From Nodularia spumigena CCY9414 (GTDB lineage Bacteria; Cyanobacteriota; Cyanobacteriia; Cyanobacteriales; Nostocaceae), in NCBI RefSeq assembly GCF_000340565.2, contig NZ_CP007203.1:1974228-2038227 (forward strand): a stretch of 64,000 nt of DNA, in the 5' to 3' direction. This document shows, piece after piece, positions 1 through 8,300 of the stretch. Every line of letters begins with the position of its first letter. Position 1 is the first letter of the stretch. Below the pieces are notes generated by a model. That model saw only the letters and a program-made list of their open reading frames with translations, had not been told where the DNA came from and made no database searches. A program made the translations under genes and the position numbers.

Positions 1-389
1 AACTCTGAGGTGGCTGTTTTACCGAGAATAATAAATCCAGCTTGTTTAATCCGAGTTACTACTCCATCGTCGTAGTTAGGAATATTTTGTAATAATGCGG
101 GATTACCGTAAGTACACGGTATGCCCGCGACAGGATTTAGGTCTTTAATGGAAATCGGCACACCGAAAAATGGCGGTAGTTCTGAGGTAGTTGCTAGGGT
201 TTCAGTTTTGACTTTAGCATCTGCGATCGCCAATTCTGCTGTCACCGTAAAGTAACTTCCTAATTGGGGGTTAAATTGGGAAATCCTTTCTAAATATAAA
301 TCCACCAACTCCAACGGCGACACTTCCCGACGACGAATTAAGTCCGCCAATTCTACTGCTGGGGTAAAAGCTAAATCAATTTTATTCAT
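1..389 (-). CDS. Amidase-signature protein, N-terminal part (runs off window)
   Basis: The first 129 residues of an amidase-signature enzyme (the GatA/amidase superfamily, which hydrolyses amide bonds with a Ser-cisSer-Lys triad). The ATG is read leftwards from 389. The segment FFGVPISIKDL carries the family's catalytic lysine (about residue 82), and an N-terminal helical region rich in Leu and Glu precedes it, as in the family. The serines and the C-terminal two thirds lie outside the window, so substrate cannot be judged. GatA and a stand-alone amidase remain equally possible. The upstream 226 bp, shared with the divergent gene at 616, holds no clear gene. Confidence 0.85.
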   Translation of the reverse strand, partial: MNKIDLAFTPAVELADLIRRREVSPLELVDLYLERISQFNPQLGSYFTVTAELAIADAKVKTETLATTSELPPFFGVPISIKDLNPVAGIPCTYGNPALLQNIPNYDDGVVTRIKQAGFIILGKTATSE

Positions 390-615
390 AAGTCAGTTGA
401 TGGGCTAGTTTGTCGGTTGCTGAAATTTTTCCCGAAAATTGTTACTTTCATCTATTTTCCGGGAATAATGTATTATATAGATCCTGAAATTTGTCAATCA
501 ATCACGAGAAAGAACTTTTTTCGGCGGTGTGAGATTTTTACTCAAATCATCAAGTCGCTGCATAGTTATTTTAATTGTTTCGCATAAACTTTCGACAAAT
601 ACCCAAGGGATATTT

Positions 616-2124
616 ATGGCTAACCTCGAAAAAATTGTTAATGAACTCCCGCCACTTGTTCTGAGTCTGAAGTTAAATGTTGGTAATTCCGACGAAATTA
701 CGCCACAACTTGTGCTGATAAATAATATTCATGTTCAACTACTTCACCTGCAAACAATCATTAATCAAGAACTCCAATTAACCAAACTGACGAATTTATC
801 AACTCATACTCTGCCTCGTCTTGGTACAATAGCAAGTCTGTTTCTAGATGATAGTTTTGTGTTAGAAACAGAGAATAATGCTAAAAGCAAATATATCACC
901 GCGAAATTCGGCAACCCAAATACAGAAATCTCAATTAATGACTTACAATCAAAAATTGGTTATTGGATAGAATGGGGTGAATTTCTTCGGGTTATATCCA
1001 CAGATATTTTAAATGAATCTCAATTAGTCAGTCAACTAAATTATCATCATCACCAGGTAAACTTATTTGCTGAATTTCAAAAAGTTAGTGAAAAATTAAA
1101 AATTAACTTAGCATTTACCAACCTTCAGATTTTACAGAAACAAGTCGAGCAACTCAGGAATACTCACAAAGATGCTGTGGAGCTAAAAGAAAAATTAAAT
1201 GCTATTTTTGATAGTATTAATAACAGTCCTGACTTCTTAACAATTATTACAGGTGTATCATGTTTATGTGGTCAATCCGGCTTGACCTTAGAATGGTTGG
1301 ATGATGACCAAGAATTAATTGTATCTAGTGATGGTAAATTTCAAGAATTAACCGAAATTATCCTGGAATATCAAATATTCCAGGAAACCGTTGATACTTT
1401 AATTTACGACATTAACACTTTAACGCAAAAAGCCGAGGAATTTCTCAACTATTTTCCCCCACAAACTCAGACAAAACCAGTTATTAATCATCAAGTAAAG
1501 GTAATACCAAGGTTTAGATTCCCAAAAATATTTCATCCTATTGTGATTATAGCTTCAAGTTTATTAGTCTTAATTTTTAGTGGATGGATAATTAAGCCAA
1601 AAATTCCAGATATTCAGCAAGTTTTATTCAGTTCTAATCGGGAAGAAACCGCAGTTGCTAAATTTAAATCTGCTCTCAAACTGGGTCTAGAAGCTTCCGC
1701 GCTGGTGAAAAATCCGCCCTATCCTGTGATAGTATGGCAACAAGCAGAAACCAAATGGCAGCAAGCAATCGATTTATTAGCTAGTATTCCTGAAGGAACA
1801 TCTGTTTATACTCAAGCAACTGGTAAATTGGTTCGTTATCGCCGGAACCGTATTGCTATTTATGAAAAAGTTCTCAGTGAACAGAAAGCAACAGAAGATT
1901 TGCAAACAGCCCAAAAATTAGCAACAGAAGCTGCTTTTTTTGTGAAAAGTTCACCTCAGTCAGTGTTGGCTTTACAGCAAGCAAAAGACAAATGGGAACA
2001 AGCAATCAAGTTATTAGAAAATATTCCTCAAAGTACATCTATTTATCCAGAAGCTCAAGAAATTCTTCCTAGTTATAAAAGTAATTATGCAAGTATTAAT
2101 ATGATTATTCAAAGTTTACAATAA
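616..2124 (+). CDS. Hypothetical single-span membrane protein with two W-x2-A-x3-W repeats
   Basis: A 502-residue protein I do not recognise by name. The ATG at 616 is preferred over the upstream in-frame GTG at 529 because an AAGGGA ribosome-binding sequence precedes it. Residues 1-300 look soluble and Leu/Asn-rich. One hydrophobic span lies at about 308-327. After it come two copies (about 346-420 and 424-500) of a roughly 75-residue repeat with the pattern W-x2-A-x3-W-x2-A-x2-L-L-x2-I-P, ending in a Y-x2-A motif, like helical repeats in several cyanobacterial proteins. The repeats probably form a TPR-like surface on the far side of the membrane. Divergent from the amidase gene; function unknown. 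Confidence 0.7.
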   Translation: MANLEKIVNELPPLVLSLKLNVGNSDEITPQLVLINNIHVQLLHLQTIINQELQLTKLTNLSTHTLPRLGTIASLFLDDSFVLETENNAKSKYITAKFGNPNTEISINDLQSKIGYWIEWGEFLRVISTDILNESQLVSQLNYHHHQVNLFAEFQKVSEKLKINLAFTNLQILQKQVEQLRNTHKDAVELKEKLNAIFDSINNSPDFLTIITGVSCLCGQSGLTLEWLDDDQELIVSSDGKFQELTEIILEYQIFQETVDTLIYDINTLTQKAEEFLNYFPPQTQTKPVINHQVKVIPRFRFPKIFHPIVIIASSLLVLIFSGWIIKPKIPDIQQVLFSSNREETAVAKFKSALKLGLEASALVKNPPYPVIVWQQAETKWQQAIDLLASIPEGTSVYTQATGKLVRYRRNRIAIYEKVLSEQKATEDLQTAQKLATEAAFFVKSSPQSVLALQQAKDKWEQAIKLLENIPQSTSIYPEAQEILPSYKSNYASINMIIQSLQ

Positions 2125-2185
2125 TTTGTAGTCAAGCTTTTTTTATATGTTATAATTAAGTGTATCCTGCGGCATACGCTGATTA

Positions 2186-2812
2186 CTAATTATGATCACT
2201 TCCTACCTGAAAAATTTGGTTTGGGGTCAAATTTAACTCTGGGAAGGCTGGGGATTGAATGCGATCGCTTTCCCGAAATTGGCTAACTTGATATTCACCA
2301 TCAATGAGTTGATATACAGAAATGGTCGGGTGTTTGGGGTTCCCAATAAATTTTCTTCCTCCTAAAGCTAGATAATCCACTACCCAATATTCAGGAATAC
2401 CCATTTCCTCATAATCAGCTAACTTTTTGTAGTAATCATCTCGCCAATTACTACTAACCACTTCAATCACCAATGGAACTGATGCACCTTGAGTAACAGT
2501 TGATTGTTTTTTCCATAACTCTTCATTGCCCAAGTTAGCACGATTCAAAATCAAAACATCTGGTGAATAAGCTGATTCGCTTTCAGGTGGTTTCACCAAT
2601 GCTTGTTTAGGGATAGTATAGGGAAGATTTAGCCGTTTAATCTCAACAGATACTTCTAGAGTCAAAAATCCGCCAATATCTTCATGTTCTCCCAATGGCT
2701 GAGGCATTTCAACAATTACCCCATCATGTAATTCATAGCGTCTACCGTCAGGTTTCCACTCGACAAACTCTGCATAAGTTACTACTTTAGCTTTGGTTAT
2801 GGCTTGAGTCAT
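2186..2812 (-). CDS. Uma2-family (DUF820) putative nuclease
   Basis: 208 residues of the Uma2 family (DUF820), a restriction-endonuclease-like fold greatly expanded in filamentous cyanobacteria and often linked to mobile DNA. The expected acidic and basic positions are visible: E27 in YELHDG, D85 in YSPDVLIL, E117 in LVIEVVS and the lysines at 129-130, followed by the ADYEEMGIPEYWVVD block that is the family hallmark. The start is supported by GAGGTTTT just upstream. It stands alone between a convergent gene and an STRR array. Family assignment is firm; biological role is not known. Confidence 0.9.
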   Translation of the reverse strand: MTQAITKAKVVTYAEFVEWKPDGRRYELHDGVIVEMPQPLGEHEDIGGFLTLEVSVEIKRLNLPYTIPKQALVKPPESESAYSPDVLILNRANLGNEELWKKQSTVTQGASVPLVIEVVSSNWRDDYYKKLADYEEMGIPEYWVVDYLALGGRKFIGNPKHPTISVYQLIDGEYQVSQFRESDRIQSPAFPELNLTPNQIFQVGSDHN

Positions 2813-2821
2813 AAAACCTCA

Positions 2822-2936
2822 AATATCAGTTATCAGTGAACAGTTAACAGTTATCAGTGAACAGTTATTAAGCCGATTTAATTGGAAATATAGACCCAAT
2901 TATCTCTCTTGACTGATAACTGATAACTGATAACTG
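2822..2936. repeat. STRR3-like heptanucleotide array, paired in opposite orientation
   Basis: Tandem heptamers of the TATCAGT/GAACAGT type are followed after about 45 bp by the complementary TAACTGA type, so the block can fold on itself. They resemble the CAACAGT class of short tandem repeats described in heterocystous cyanobacteria. The right edge runs directly into the map stop codon. A very similar block abuts ilvH. Confidence 0.75.
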
Positions 2937-3764
2937 TTAAACTTTGGTGCGGTCTGTTAAAATCTCGTAACCTGTTTGTGTCACTAAGACTGTATGCTCA
3001 AATTGGGCTGATAGTGAATTATCTACAGTTACAGCTGTCCATCTGTCAGATAATATTCTGGTATGCTTAGAACCTGCATTCAAAATTGGTTCAATTGCTA
3101 AAGTCATTCCAGCACGCAGTTTGACATTTGGCATTTCGCGGGTGCGGAAGTTGAAAACTGAAGGTTCTTCATGTAGATTACGACCAACACCATGTCCGGT
3201 AAATTCTTCAACTACACTGAAACCATTGGCTTTTACATGGTCTTCGATTGCTCCCGCCAAGTCAAGTAAATAAGTTCCGTCTTTGACTTGTTCAATACCT
3301 TTAAAAAGAGCTTCTTCCGCGACGCGAATCAGTTTTGCCGCATCTGGGGTAACATCACCCACGGCAATTGTAATGCAGGAATCACCATGAAAACCTTGAT
3401 AATAAGCGCCTGTATCTACTTTTAAGACATCCCCGGTACGAATTACTTTTTTAGCATTGGGGATGCCATGCACTACTTCATTATTAATACTGGAGCAAAT
3501 AGAACCTTTAAAACCGTGATATCCCTTAAAGCTGGGTGTCGCATCCATTTCGCGGATACGTTTTTCTGCATAAGCATCCAAATCGGCTGTAGTCATTCCT
3601 GGTTTGACAAGCTCAGAAATTTCTTTGAGTACAGTCGCCACAATTTTTCCTGATTCCCGCATGATTTCAATTTCACGGGGCGATTTAATTTCAATACCTC
3701 GGCGTTGTTTTTTTGCAGGTTGAGGCTGAGTTTTTTGAGCGAGCAAGTTACTGAGAATGTTCAT
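2937..3764 (-). CDS. map: Methionine aminopeptidase, type I
   Basis: 275 residues; removes the initiator methionine from new cytosolic proteins. All five metal ligands of the pita-bread fold are visible: D117, D128, H191, E224 and E256, plus the substrate histidine H99 (VVHG). The first 22 residues are a Lys/Gln-rich extension before the catalytic domain. The coding sequence ends exactly where an STRR3-like array begins, so the 3' untranslated region is repeat DNA. It appears monocistronic. Cyanobacteria usually carry several map genes; which paralog this is cannot be told from sequence alone. Confidence 0.95.
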   Translation of the reverse strand: MNILSNLLAQKTQPQPAKKQRRGIEIKSPREIEIMRESGKIVATVLKEISELVKPGMTTADLDAYAEKRIREMDATPSFKGYHGFKGSICSSINNEVVHGIPNAKKVIRTGDVLKVDTGAYYQGFHGDSCITIAVGDVTPDAAKLIRVAEEALFKGIEQVKDGTYLLDLAGAIEDHVKANGFSVVEEFTGHGVGRNLHEEPSVFNFRTREMPNVKLRAGMTLAIEPILNAGSKHTRILSDRWTAVTVDNSLSAQFEHTVLVTQTGYEILTDRTKV

Positions 3765-3927
3765 GGGGAATTAATAATTACTGGCGTTTTACTGCTACGG
3801 TGGTAGCATTTTTGTTTAATTACAAACTATCTTTAAGTTAACTTATTTTCGCGTTTCCCCAGTTTTGATTTTCTCAATAATCAAATCTAGTAACCATCAT
3901 TGTGGTTTTCAGGGAACAGGGAAATGG

Positions 3928-4437
3928 TCAGTTGATGAGAATTTCTCCTTTCATCCCTGCTTCTGTATGTCCTGCTATGGAACAGTGTAATTCGTAACTG
4001 CCGGGTTTCATGGGTACAAATACCCATTCTGCTTCACCACCGGGCTGAAGTTCTAGTTCATGAATTGCTCCTTTAACTTCTACTTTGCCGGCTTGGACTT
4101 TTTGTGTCCAGATAGCATCTGCAAAGTCTTTGGCCGTGAAATAATGCTTTAATTGGCTGGGATTATTCAGGCGCAATAGATAGCGTTTACCAGGCTCAAA
4201 TTCTAAATGATCGGGTTCAAATTTGAGTTCGTTAGCAGAATTACCTAAACTAATTGTAATTTCTGTTGCTGGTTGTTTGAGAATGTTGTCTGTGAGGTTG
4301 GATGCGATCGCCTGACCATGACTCACAAAACCCAAGCACAGCAACAAACATACTATAGTTATCCGCCAAGTTGTTTGCAGTCCAGCCGGAAAAGATTGGT
4401 ATAAAATTTTGTGATTTATTTTAAATAACCAAGTCAT
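3928..4437 (-). CDS. Exported cupredoxin-domain (plastocyanin-like) copper protein
   Basis: 169 residues. A basic N-terminus and hydrophobic segment (about 25-44) make a signal peptide or anchor, so the domain should face the periplasm or thylakoid lumen. The cupredoxin fold follows at 58-169. A complete type I copper site can be read: H98 (LKHYF), C152 (ELHCS), H157 (AGHTE) and M162 (GMKGE), with the usual C-x4-H-x4-M spacing. This implies an electron carrier or copper-binding protein rather than a redox-dead homologue. It is not plastocyanin itself (petE is shorter and differs around the ligands). Partners are unknown. Confidence 0.88.
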   Translation of the reverse strand: MTWLFKINHKILYQSFPAGLQTTWRITIVCLLLCLGFVSHGQAIASNLTDNILKQPATEITISLGNSANELKFEPDHLEFEPGKRYLLRLNNPSQLKHYFTAKDFADAIWTQKVQAGKVEVKGAIHELELQPGGEAEWVFVPMKPGSYELHCSIAGHTEAGMKGEILIN

Positions 4438-4504
4438 TATTATCAGTAGCCTTCATAAAAGTTACTCATTAATTATTCTCCATTAACGGGTGCAGATAAA
4501 TCAA

Positions 4505-4545
4505 GAACCTCACCCCCAGCCCCTCTCCTTACCAAGGAGAGGGGG
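4505..4545. repeat. Dispersed hairpin repeat, CTCACCCCC...CTCTCCTT/AAGGAGAG family
   Basis: An approximately 40-bp repeat whose CCCCTCTCCTT and AAGGAGAGGGG arms form a hairpin. The same family recurs at about 18661, 22231, 27727 (inverted), 28488, 41303 and, more diverged, 50282. All lie between genes, often just after a stop codon, so some may act as terminators. Confidence 0.8.
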
Positions 4546-4555
4546 GTGTCAATTT

Positions 4556-4975
4556 CTATGCCAAACAGCGAATAAATTCTAGGGGTAAGCCATCAGTATC
4601 AGCAATAAAAGCTACTTCCCAGATGCGATCGCCTATTTGCTGCTGTGTCGGTGCTAAAAGTATTTTCAGGGGTGGTAAATCTGCTACCTCATCTACACGT
4701 AATTGTAAATTTGTCAACCAGCTAGGTAAATCTGATGTAATTTCAGTTAAATCAAAAGACAGATGATAATAGCCGACATAATGCTCATCGCCAAAAGCAT
4801 CCGGGGCTGGTTTTGGTTCAGGAATTTGGATTAATTCAATTCTCCCAGACAATCCCTCCATCCAGCAAGCCAGGGTATAGCCTGTGGTGAAGCGTTCACA
4901 AATTGTAAAACCTAACTGTTCATAAAAAGCGATCGCTTGATGAATATTCGCAGTCCGAATTGAAGCGTGGTGCAT
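4556..4975 (-). CDS. VOC (glyoxalase/bleomycin-resistance fold) family protein
   Basis: 139 residues of the vicinal-oxygen-chelate superfamily. The protein opens with HHASIRTANIHQAIAFYEQL, the standard first beta-alpha unit with a metal-ligand histidine, and ends with DTDGLPLEFI, which supplies the usual C-terminal glutamate ligand. A single beta-alpha-beta-beta-beta pair fits this length. Members include glyoxalase I, dioxygenases and resistance proteins; nothing here fixes the substrate. A GCGATCGC octamer lies within the coding region. STRR2-type repeats (TTGGTCA) begin just upstream of the start. Confidence 0.85.
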   Translation of the reverse strand: MHHASIRTANIHQAIAFYEQLGFTICERFTTGYTLACWMEGLSGRIELIQIPEPKPAPDAFGDEHYVGYYHLSFDLTEITSDLPSWLTNLQLRVDEVADLPPLKILLAPTQQQIGDRIWEVAFIADTDGLPLEFIRCLA

Positions 4976-4984
4976 AATTTAATC

Positions 4985-5020
4985 ATTTGTCATTGGTCAT
5001 AGGTCATTGGTCATTGGTCA
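4985..5020. repeat. STRR2-type TTGGTCA heptamer array
   Basis: About five tandem heptamers of TTGGTCA/TAGGTCA, the STRR2 class reported in heterocystous cyanobacteria, between the VOC gene and the next gene. An inverted partner (TGACCAA) follows near 5041, so transcripts could pair. Confidence 0.75.
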
Positions 5021-5061
5021 ATATGCTTTTTCCGTGACCAGATGACCAATAACTGTTGACT

Positions 5062-5574
5062 TTACTCAAATAATCGGAAATAGGGATAGCGTACAGGGAC
5101 ACCAGGCTCTTTTTCCAAATCAAAATTAATCACATCCCAACAAGGGTCTTCCGAAGCATCGGGACTAAAATCCACAGGTAAGCCGTATAATCGTGCAGAG
5201 GTAGCTTCCGGCTGTCCAGAACGCCAAGGAGTACTGCGTTCTAAATAACCACTCATCAATTCCTGATAACGTTTAGCAATAATTACCCGTGTTGCTCGGT
5301 AACCTTGAGTGTACAGCTTATCCAGTGCCTCGTGGATTTCAAAGCGAATCCCATCAGGATGGGTGTGCTGTCTATACCATTCATTATTCCAGCGTCGCCA
5401 ATGACGACCCGACTGTAGATGAACTAACTCTCCAGTTTTAGGATTAGCCTCAAAAGCACCATGACGCGTACACAAATACGTATCTGTTAGTGTCAACGCC
5501 GGAATAGTCTGACGACAGTGGGGACACTGAATGTCAGAGCCAAATATGGGGTACTGCAAACCTGGATTCATCAT
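5062..5574 (-). CDS. TIGR02652-family cyanobacterial zinc-ribbon protein
   Basis: 170 residues matching the conserved cyanobacterial TIGR02652 family of unknown function. A likely zinc-binding pair is visible near the N-terminus: C17-P-H-C20 and C35-T-R-H38. The rest is rich in Trp, Arg and His (GRHWRRWNNEWYRQH), with a conserved LYTQGYRATRVIIAKRYQELM block. Two adjacent ATG codons are available, and the first overlaps the stop codon of a small upstream reading frame by four bases, which would allow translational coupling. No enzymatic role is known for the family. Confidence 0.8.
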   Translation of the reverse strand: MMNPGLQYPIFGSDIQCPHCRQTIPALTLTDTYLCTRHGAFEANPKTGELVHLQSGRHWRRWNNEWYRQHTHPDGIRFEIHEALDKLYTQGYRATRVIIAKRYQELMSGYLERSTPWRSGQPEATSARLYGLPVDFSPDASEDPCWDVINFDLEKEPGVPVRYPYFRLFE

Positions 5575-5708
5575 GAAGTGCGTACAAACATAGTTTCGTC
5601 TTCACCAGCACCAGTGAGTTGGATATGACACTTCGGCTCCTCTATTTTAGAGGCTTGCTCGTTGCAGCAAAGAAACGGAGTTACAGCGCCAACAATTTTC
5701 ACTAGCAT
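5571..5708 (-). CDS. Possible 45-residue protein coupled to the TIGR02652 gene
   Basis: A short frame beginning MLVKIVGAVTPFLCCNE and ending in ETMFVRTS. Its TGA overlaps the ATG of the downstream TIGR02652 gene in an ATGA-type junction, the arrangement expected of co-translated genes. A CC pair and a compact length suggest a small structured peptide, but there is no strong ribosome-binding site and I do not recognise a family. The frame stays open upstream to 5804, overlapping the divergent carbonic anhydrase promoter, so the start is uncertain. It may be only a leader frame. Confidence 0.4.
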   Translation of the reverse strand: MLVKIVGAVTPFLCCNEQASKIEEPKCHIQLTGAGEDETMFVRTS

Positions 5709-5812
5709 CTGACTCAGTTTAGAGACATGAAACCGTGATATCCTGGTTGTGCAACCAGCCTCAAAGTTTAGCGTTTCTCCAGTGTTCCTGGGTACCATAT
5801 TCATATTCTATC

Positions 5813-6343
5813 GTGTCTACAGCTTCTTACTGGCCATCTCCCGATTTTTCTCTCGCCGCCTTCATCGCAGCCAACGCTGTGGTTATCGGTTCGGTCAACA
5901 TTCAAGCCGGAGCCAGCATTTGGTATGGTGCAGTAGTCAGGGGAGACGTGGAACGCATTGACATTGGCGAATGTACAAACATTCAGGATGGGGCCATTTT
6001 ACATGGTGATCCAGGTTTACCAACAATTTTAGAAAATCATGTCACCGTAGGGCATCGCGCCGTGGTACATTCAGCCTACATTGAACATGGCTGTTTGATT
6101 GGCATTGGTGCAATTATTTTAGACGGCGTAAGAGTAGGTCATGGTAGCATTATTGGTGCTGGTGCAGTAGTCACTAAAAATATCCCCCCCCTGTCTCTAG
6201 TCGTCGGTGTTCCCGGTAAAGTATTGCGCCAAATTTCAGAAGACGAAGCAGCAGAACTAATCGAACACGCAGAGCGTTACAAAAACTTAGCCTTGGTTCA
6301 TGCCGGAAAAGGAAATGATCTTGGCTTTTACCCAAAGAAATAG
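5813..6343 (+). CDS. Gamma-type carbonic anhydrase-like protein
   Basis: 176 residues of left-handed beta-helix built from hexapeptide repeats, the gamma carbonic anhydrase/CcmM-N-terminal/CamH family, which hydrates CO2 as a zinc trimer. Active-site positions are present: R43 and D45 (VVRGDVE), Q58 (TNIQDG) and candidate zinc histidines H64, H81 and H86 (GHRAVVH). I start at GTG 5813, giving MSTASYWPSPDFS, because the family begins there; an in-frame ATG at 5735 would add 26 unrelated residues. It lacks the RuBisCO-like repeats of full CcmM, so it is a stand-alone homologue. Whether it is catalytically active is unknown. Confidence 0.88.
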   Translation: MSTASYWPSPDFSLAAFIAANAVVIGSVNIQAGASIWYGAVVRGDVERIDIGECTNIQDGAILHGDPGLPTILENHVTVGHRAVVHSAYIEHGCLIGIGAIILDGVRVGHGSIIGAGAVVTKNIPPLSLVVGVPGKVLRQISEDEAAELIEHAERYKNLALVHAGKGNDLGFYPKK

Positions 6344-6581
6344 CTCAAAATATTGTAATATAACTATATATTGGTCAGGTCATACCAGACAATAAATTAT
6401 TCTATTTTGTGGGATGGGCATCCTGCCCTTCCTTAGTGAGCAGTAATGCTTACAGTCAGCCTCAGCCAAAGCTCACATATTTTTTGCAGATAGGATGGGG
6501 AAAATTCACCAATTTATCTCAAAATAAACATGAGAGCAATTGATAAAACTTTAATTTTCGCTTAAAAGAGGGGTTCTAAAA

Positions 6582-6707
6582 ATGGATATCGATTACCGTA
6601 TTGCCGTCGTTATTGCACCAATTGCCATTGCTGCTAGTTGGGCTGCTTTTAACATTGGAGCCGCCGCTTTAAGACAAGTGCAAAACTTTTTAAACAAAGA
6701 AGCCTAA
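6582..6707 (+). CDS. psbY: Photosystem II protein PsbY
   Basis: A 41-residue protein starting [20 protein letters not shown] and ending in a basic tail ([12 protein letters not shown]). A single hydrophobic helix at about 6-28 spans the thylakoid membrane. Sequence and size match PsbY, a small peripheral subunit near cytochrome b559 in photosystem II. AGAGGGG about 10 bp before the ATG is a good ribosome-binding site, and a strong rho-independent terminator follows, so the gene is transcribed alone. Confidence 0.92.
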   Translation: MDIDYRIAVVIAPIAIAASWAAFNIGAAALRQVQNFLNKEA

Positions 6708-6727
6708 ATTTCAGCAAAATTCTCCAT

Positions 6728-6768
6728 AAAATCGGCTGTTTCCCTAATTCAGGGCAGTCGATTTTTTT
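6728..6768 (+). terminator. Rho-independent terminator of psbY
   Basis: An 11-bp stem (AAAATCGGCTG pairing with CAGTCGATTTT, one G-T wobble) is extended inward by CCCT/AGGG and closed by a short loop, then followed by a run of seven T. It begins 21 bp after the psbY stop codon. Confidence 0.9.
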
Positions 6769-6960
6769 AAATTCGGGTATCCCTCGCTGTTAATTACAGC
6801 AGTTTTCATGTATTTAGACCACACTCTTAATTCCTCTGGTGCGCCTTTGCGCCTCTGCGTGTTAGCGTAGCGGGGCGTAGCCCGACATAAAAATGTGGTT
6901 CATTTAGCTGAAAATCGCTGTAACTCCTTCTCTGAACTGTTTTGTCTGTCTTATCTGTTT

Positions 6961-8241
6961 GTGGATATTAATTCTTTACTCAAACCCTTTCAGCATTTCG
7001 GCGTTCATCTGGGACTGTCGCGCATTATCAAACTCTTGGCAAATCTGGGAAACCCTCACCACCAAGTCCCAGTAGTTCACGTTGGCGGTACTAACGGTAA
7101 AGGTTCGGTTTGTGCTTATATTTCCTCAGTATTGACTGAGGCTGGTTATCGTACAGGATGTTATACTTCTCCTCATTTAGTTGATTGGACTGAACGCATT
7201 TGCATCAATAAACAGCCAATTTCCTCTGAGGAATTTAGCCAATTAATATTACAAGTCCAAGAGGCTATTCAACCTGATGATGAGTACCCAACTCAGTTTG
7301 AAATAATTACCGCAGCTGCTTGGTTGTATTTTGCTCAAGCTAAAGTCGATGTCGCAGTCATTGAAGTGGGTTTGGGTGGGCGTTTGGATGCGACTAATGT
7401 TTGTCACCAGCCATTAGTGACAATCATTACATCAATTAGCCGTGAACACTGGCAGCAACTCGGTCCCACTGTGGCTGATATTGCTAGAGAAAAAGCCGGA
7501 ATTATTAAACCAGGATGTCCGGTTGTGGTGGGGAATTTGCCACCAGATGCAAAAAAAGTTGTGCGTTCCGCTCTTAGCGGCAGCGCTTCGCTATCGCGCG
7601 CTCAAGAATTACAATCGCTATATATTACGCCTCAACCTGCTACCCAAATCGCTCCCGGATGGGCTGAATATCAAAGTCTGGAAAATTCCCAAATCATTCA
7701 ATATCCTTTGCCATTAGCAGGACAAATTCAATTAACAAATTCTGCTGTGGCTTTAGCTGCTTTAGAAATTCTCCAAAGCAAAGGTTGGGTGATTTGTCAA
7801 GAGGCTATTGTGAATGGGATGAGTAAAACGCAATGGCCGGGACGAATGCAATGGGTGACTTGGAAGCAACAAAAATTATTAATTGATGGCGCGCATAATC
7901 CAGCCGCAGCGCAGGTACTGCGAGATTATGTCGATAGTTTAGATACGCCTAATATAACTTGGGTAATGGGAATGCTGGCGACTAAAGAGCATACCGAAAT
8001 TTTTCAAGCTTTACTGCGATCGCATGACCAATTATATCTCGTCCCGGTACCAGATCATAGTTCAGCTAATCCTCTAGAATTAGCCAAAATAGCTCGTGAA
8101 ATTTGTCCAGAATTATCCATCTGTCAAACTCATCCAAACTTATCATCAGCCCTAGAAGCAGCCTTTAATCAAACAAATAATCAAGTTGTTTTGTGTGGTT
8201 CCCTCTATTTAATCGGGCATTTTTTCACAATTTCACCGTAA
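6961..8241 (+). CDS. folC: Folylpolyglutamate/dihydrofolate synthase
   Basis: 426 residues; adds glutamate to dihydropteroate and folates in the cytosol. The P-loop is HVGGTNGKGSV (about 40-50), and the Mur-ligase-like motifs DVAVIEVGLGGRLDATN, SREHWQQLGPT, AREKAGIIKPG and LLIDGAHNP follow in the expected order. GTG 6961 (MDINSLLKPFQHFGVHLG) fits family starts; the frame stays open 22 codons further up without support. A 27-nt repeat-like insertion at 7569-7595 adds about nine small residues (ALSGSASLS) in frame between conserved blocks. Frame and motifs are otherwise intact, so the enzyme is probably functional. Confidence 0.93.
   Translation: MDINSLLKPFQHFGVHLGLSRIIKLLANLGNPHHQVPVVHVGGTNGKGSVCAYISSVLTEAGYRTGCYTSPHLVDWTERICINKQPISSEEFSQLILQVQEAIQPDDEYPTQFEIITAAAWLYFAQAKVDVAVIEVGLGGRLDATNVCHQPLVTIITSISREHWQQLGPTVADIAREKAGIIKPGCPVVVGNLPPDAKKVVRSALSGSASLSRAQELQSLYITPQPATQIAPGWAEYQSLENSQIIQYPLPLAGQIQLTNSAVALAALEILQSKGWVICQEAIVNGMSKTQWPGRMQWVTWKQQKLLIDGAHNPAAAQVLRDYVDSLDTPNITWVMGMLATKEHTEIFQALLRSHDQLYLVPVPDHSSANPLELAKIAREICPELSICQTHPNLSSALEAAFNQTNNQVVLCGSLYLIGHFFTISP
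7569..7595. repeat. 27-nt in-frame insertion inside folC
   Basis: Removing 27 nt (CGCTCTTAGCGGCAGCGCTT and the next 7 bases) leaves V-V-R-S-R-A-Q-E-L in frame. The GC-rich, partly self-complementary sequence (AGCGGCAGCGCTT) and length fit the 21-27 nt small dispersed repeats known in Nostoc-type genomes. The insertion boundaries are inferred. Confidence 0.5.
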
Positions 8242-8300
8242 TATCAAAGTCTCTGAATCAGTATATTGTGGGGTGGGCATCTTGCCCGCCCTCTTAGACA

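Noticed and set aside
2822..2936. Regular spaced repeats that might be a CRISPR array
   Set aside because: Units are seven-base tandem repeats without spacers; no cas genes are nearby. The same holds for the arrays near 17158, 28596 and 48067.
5735..5812. Extending the gamma carbonic anhydrase to ATG 5735
   Set aside because: The 26 extra residues do not resemble family N-termini, and GTG 5813 gives the standard start.
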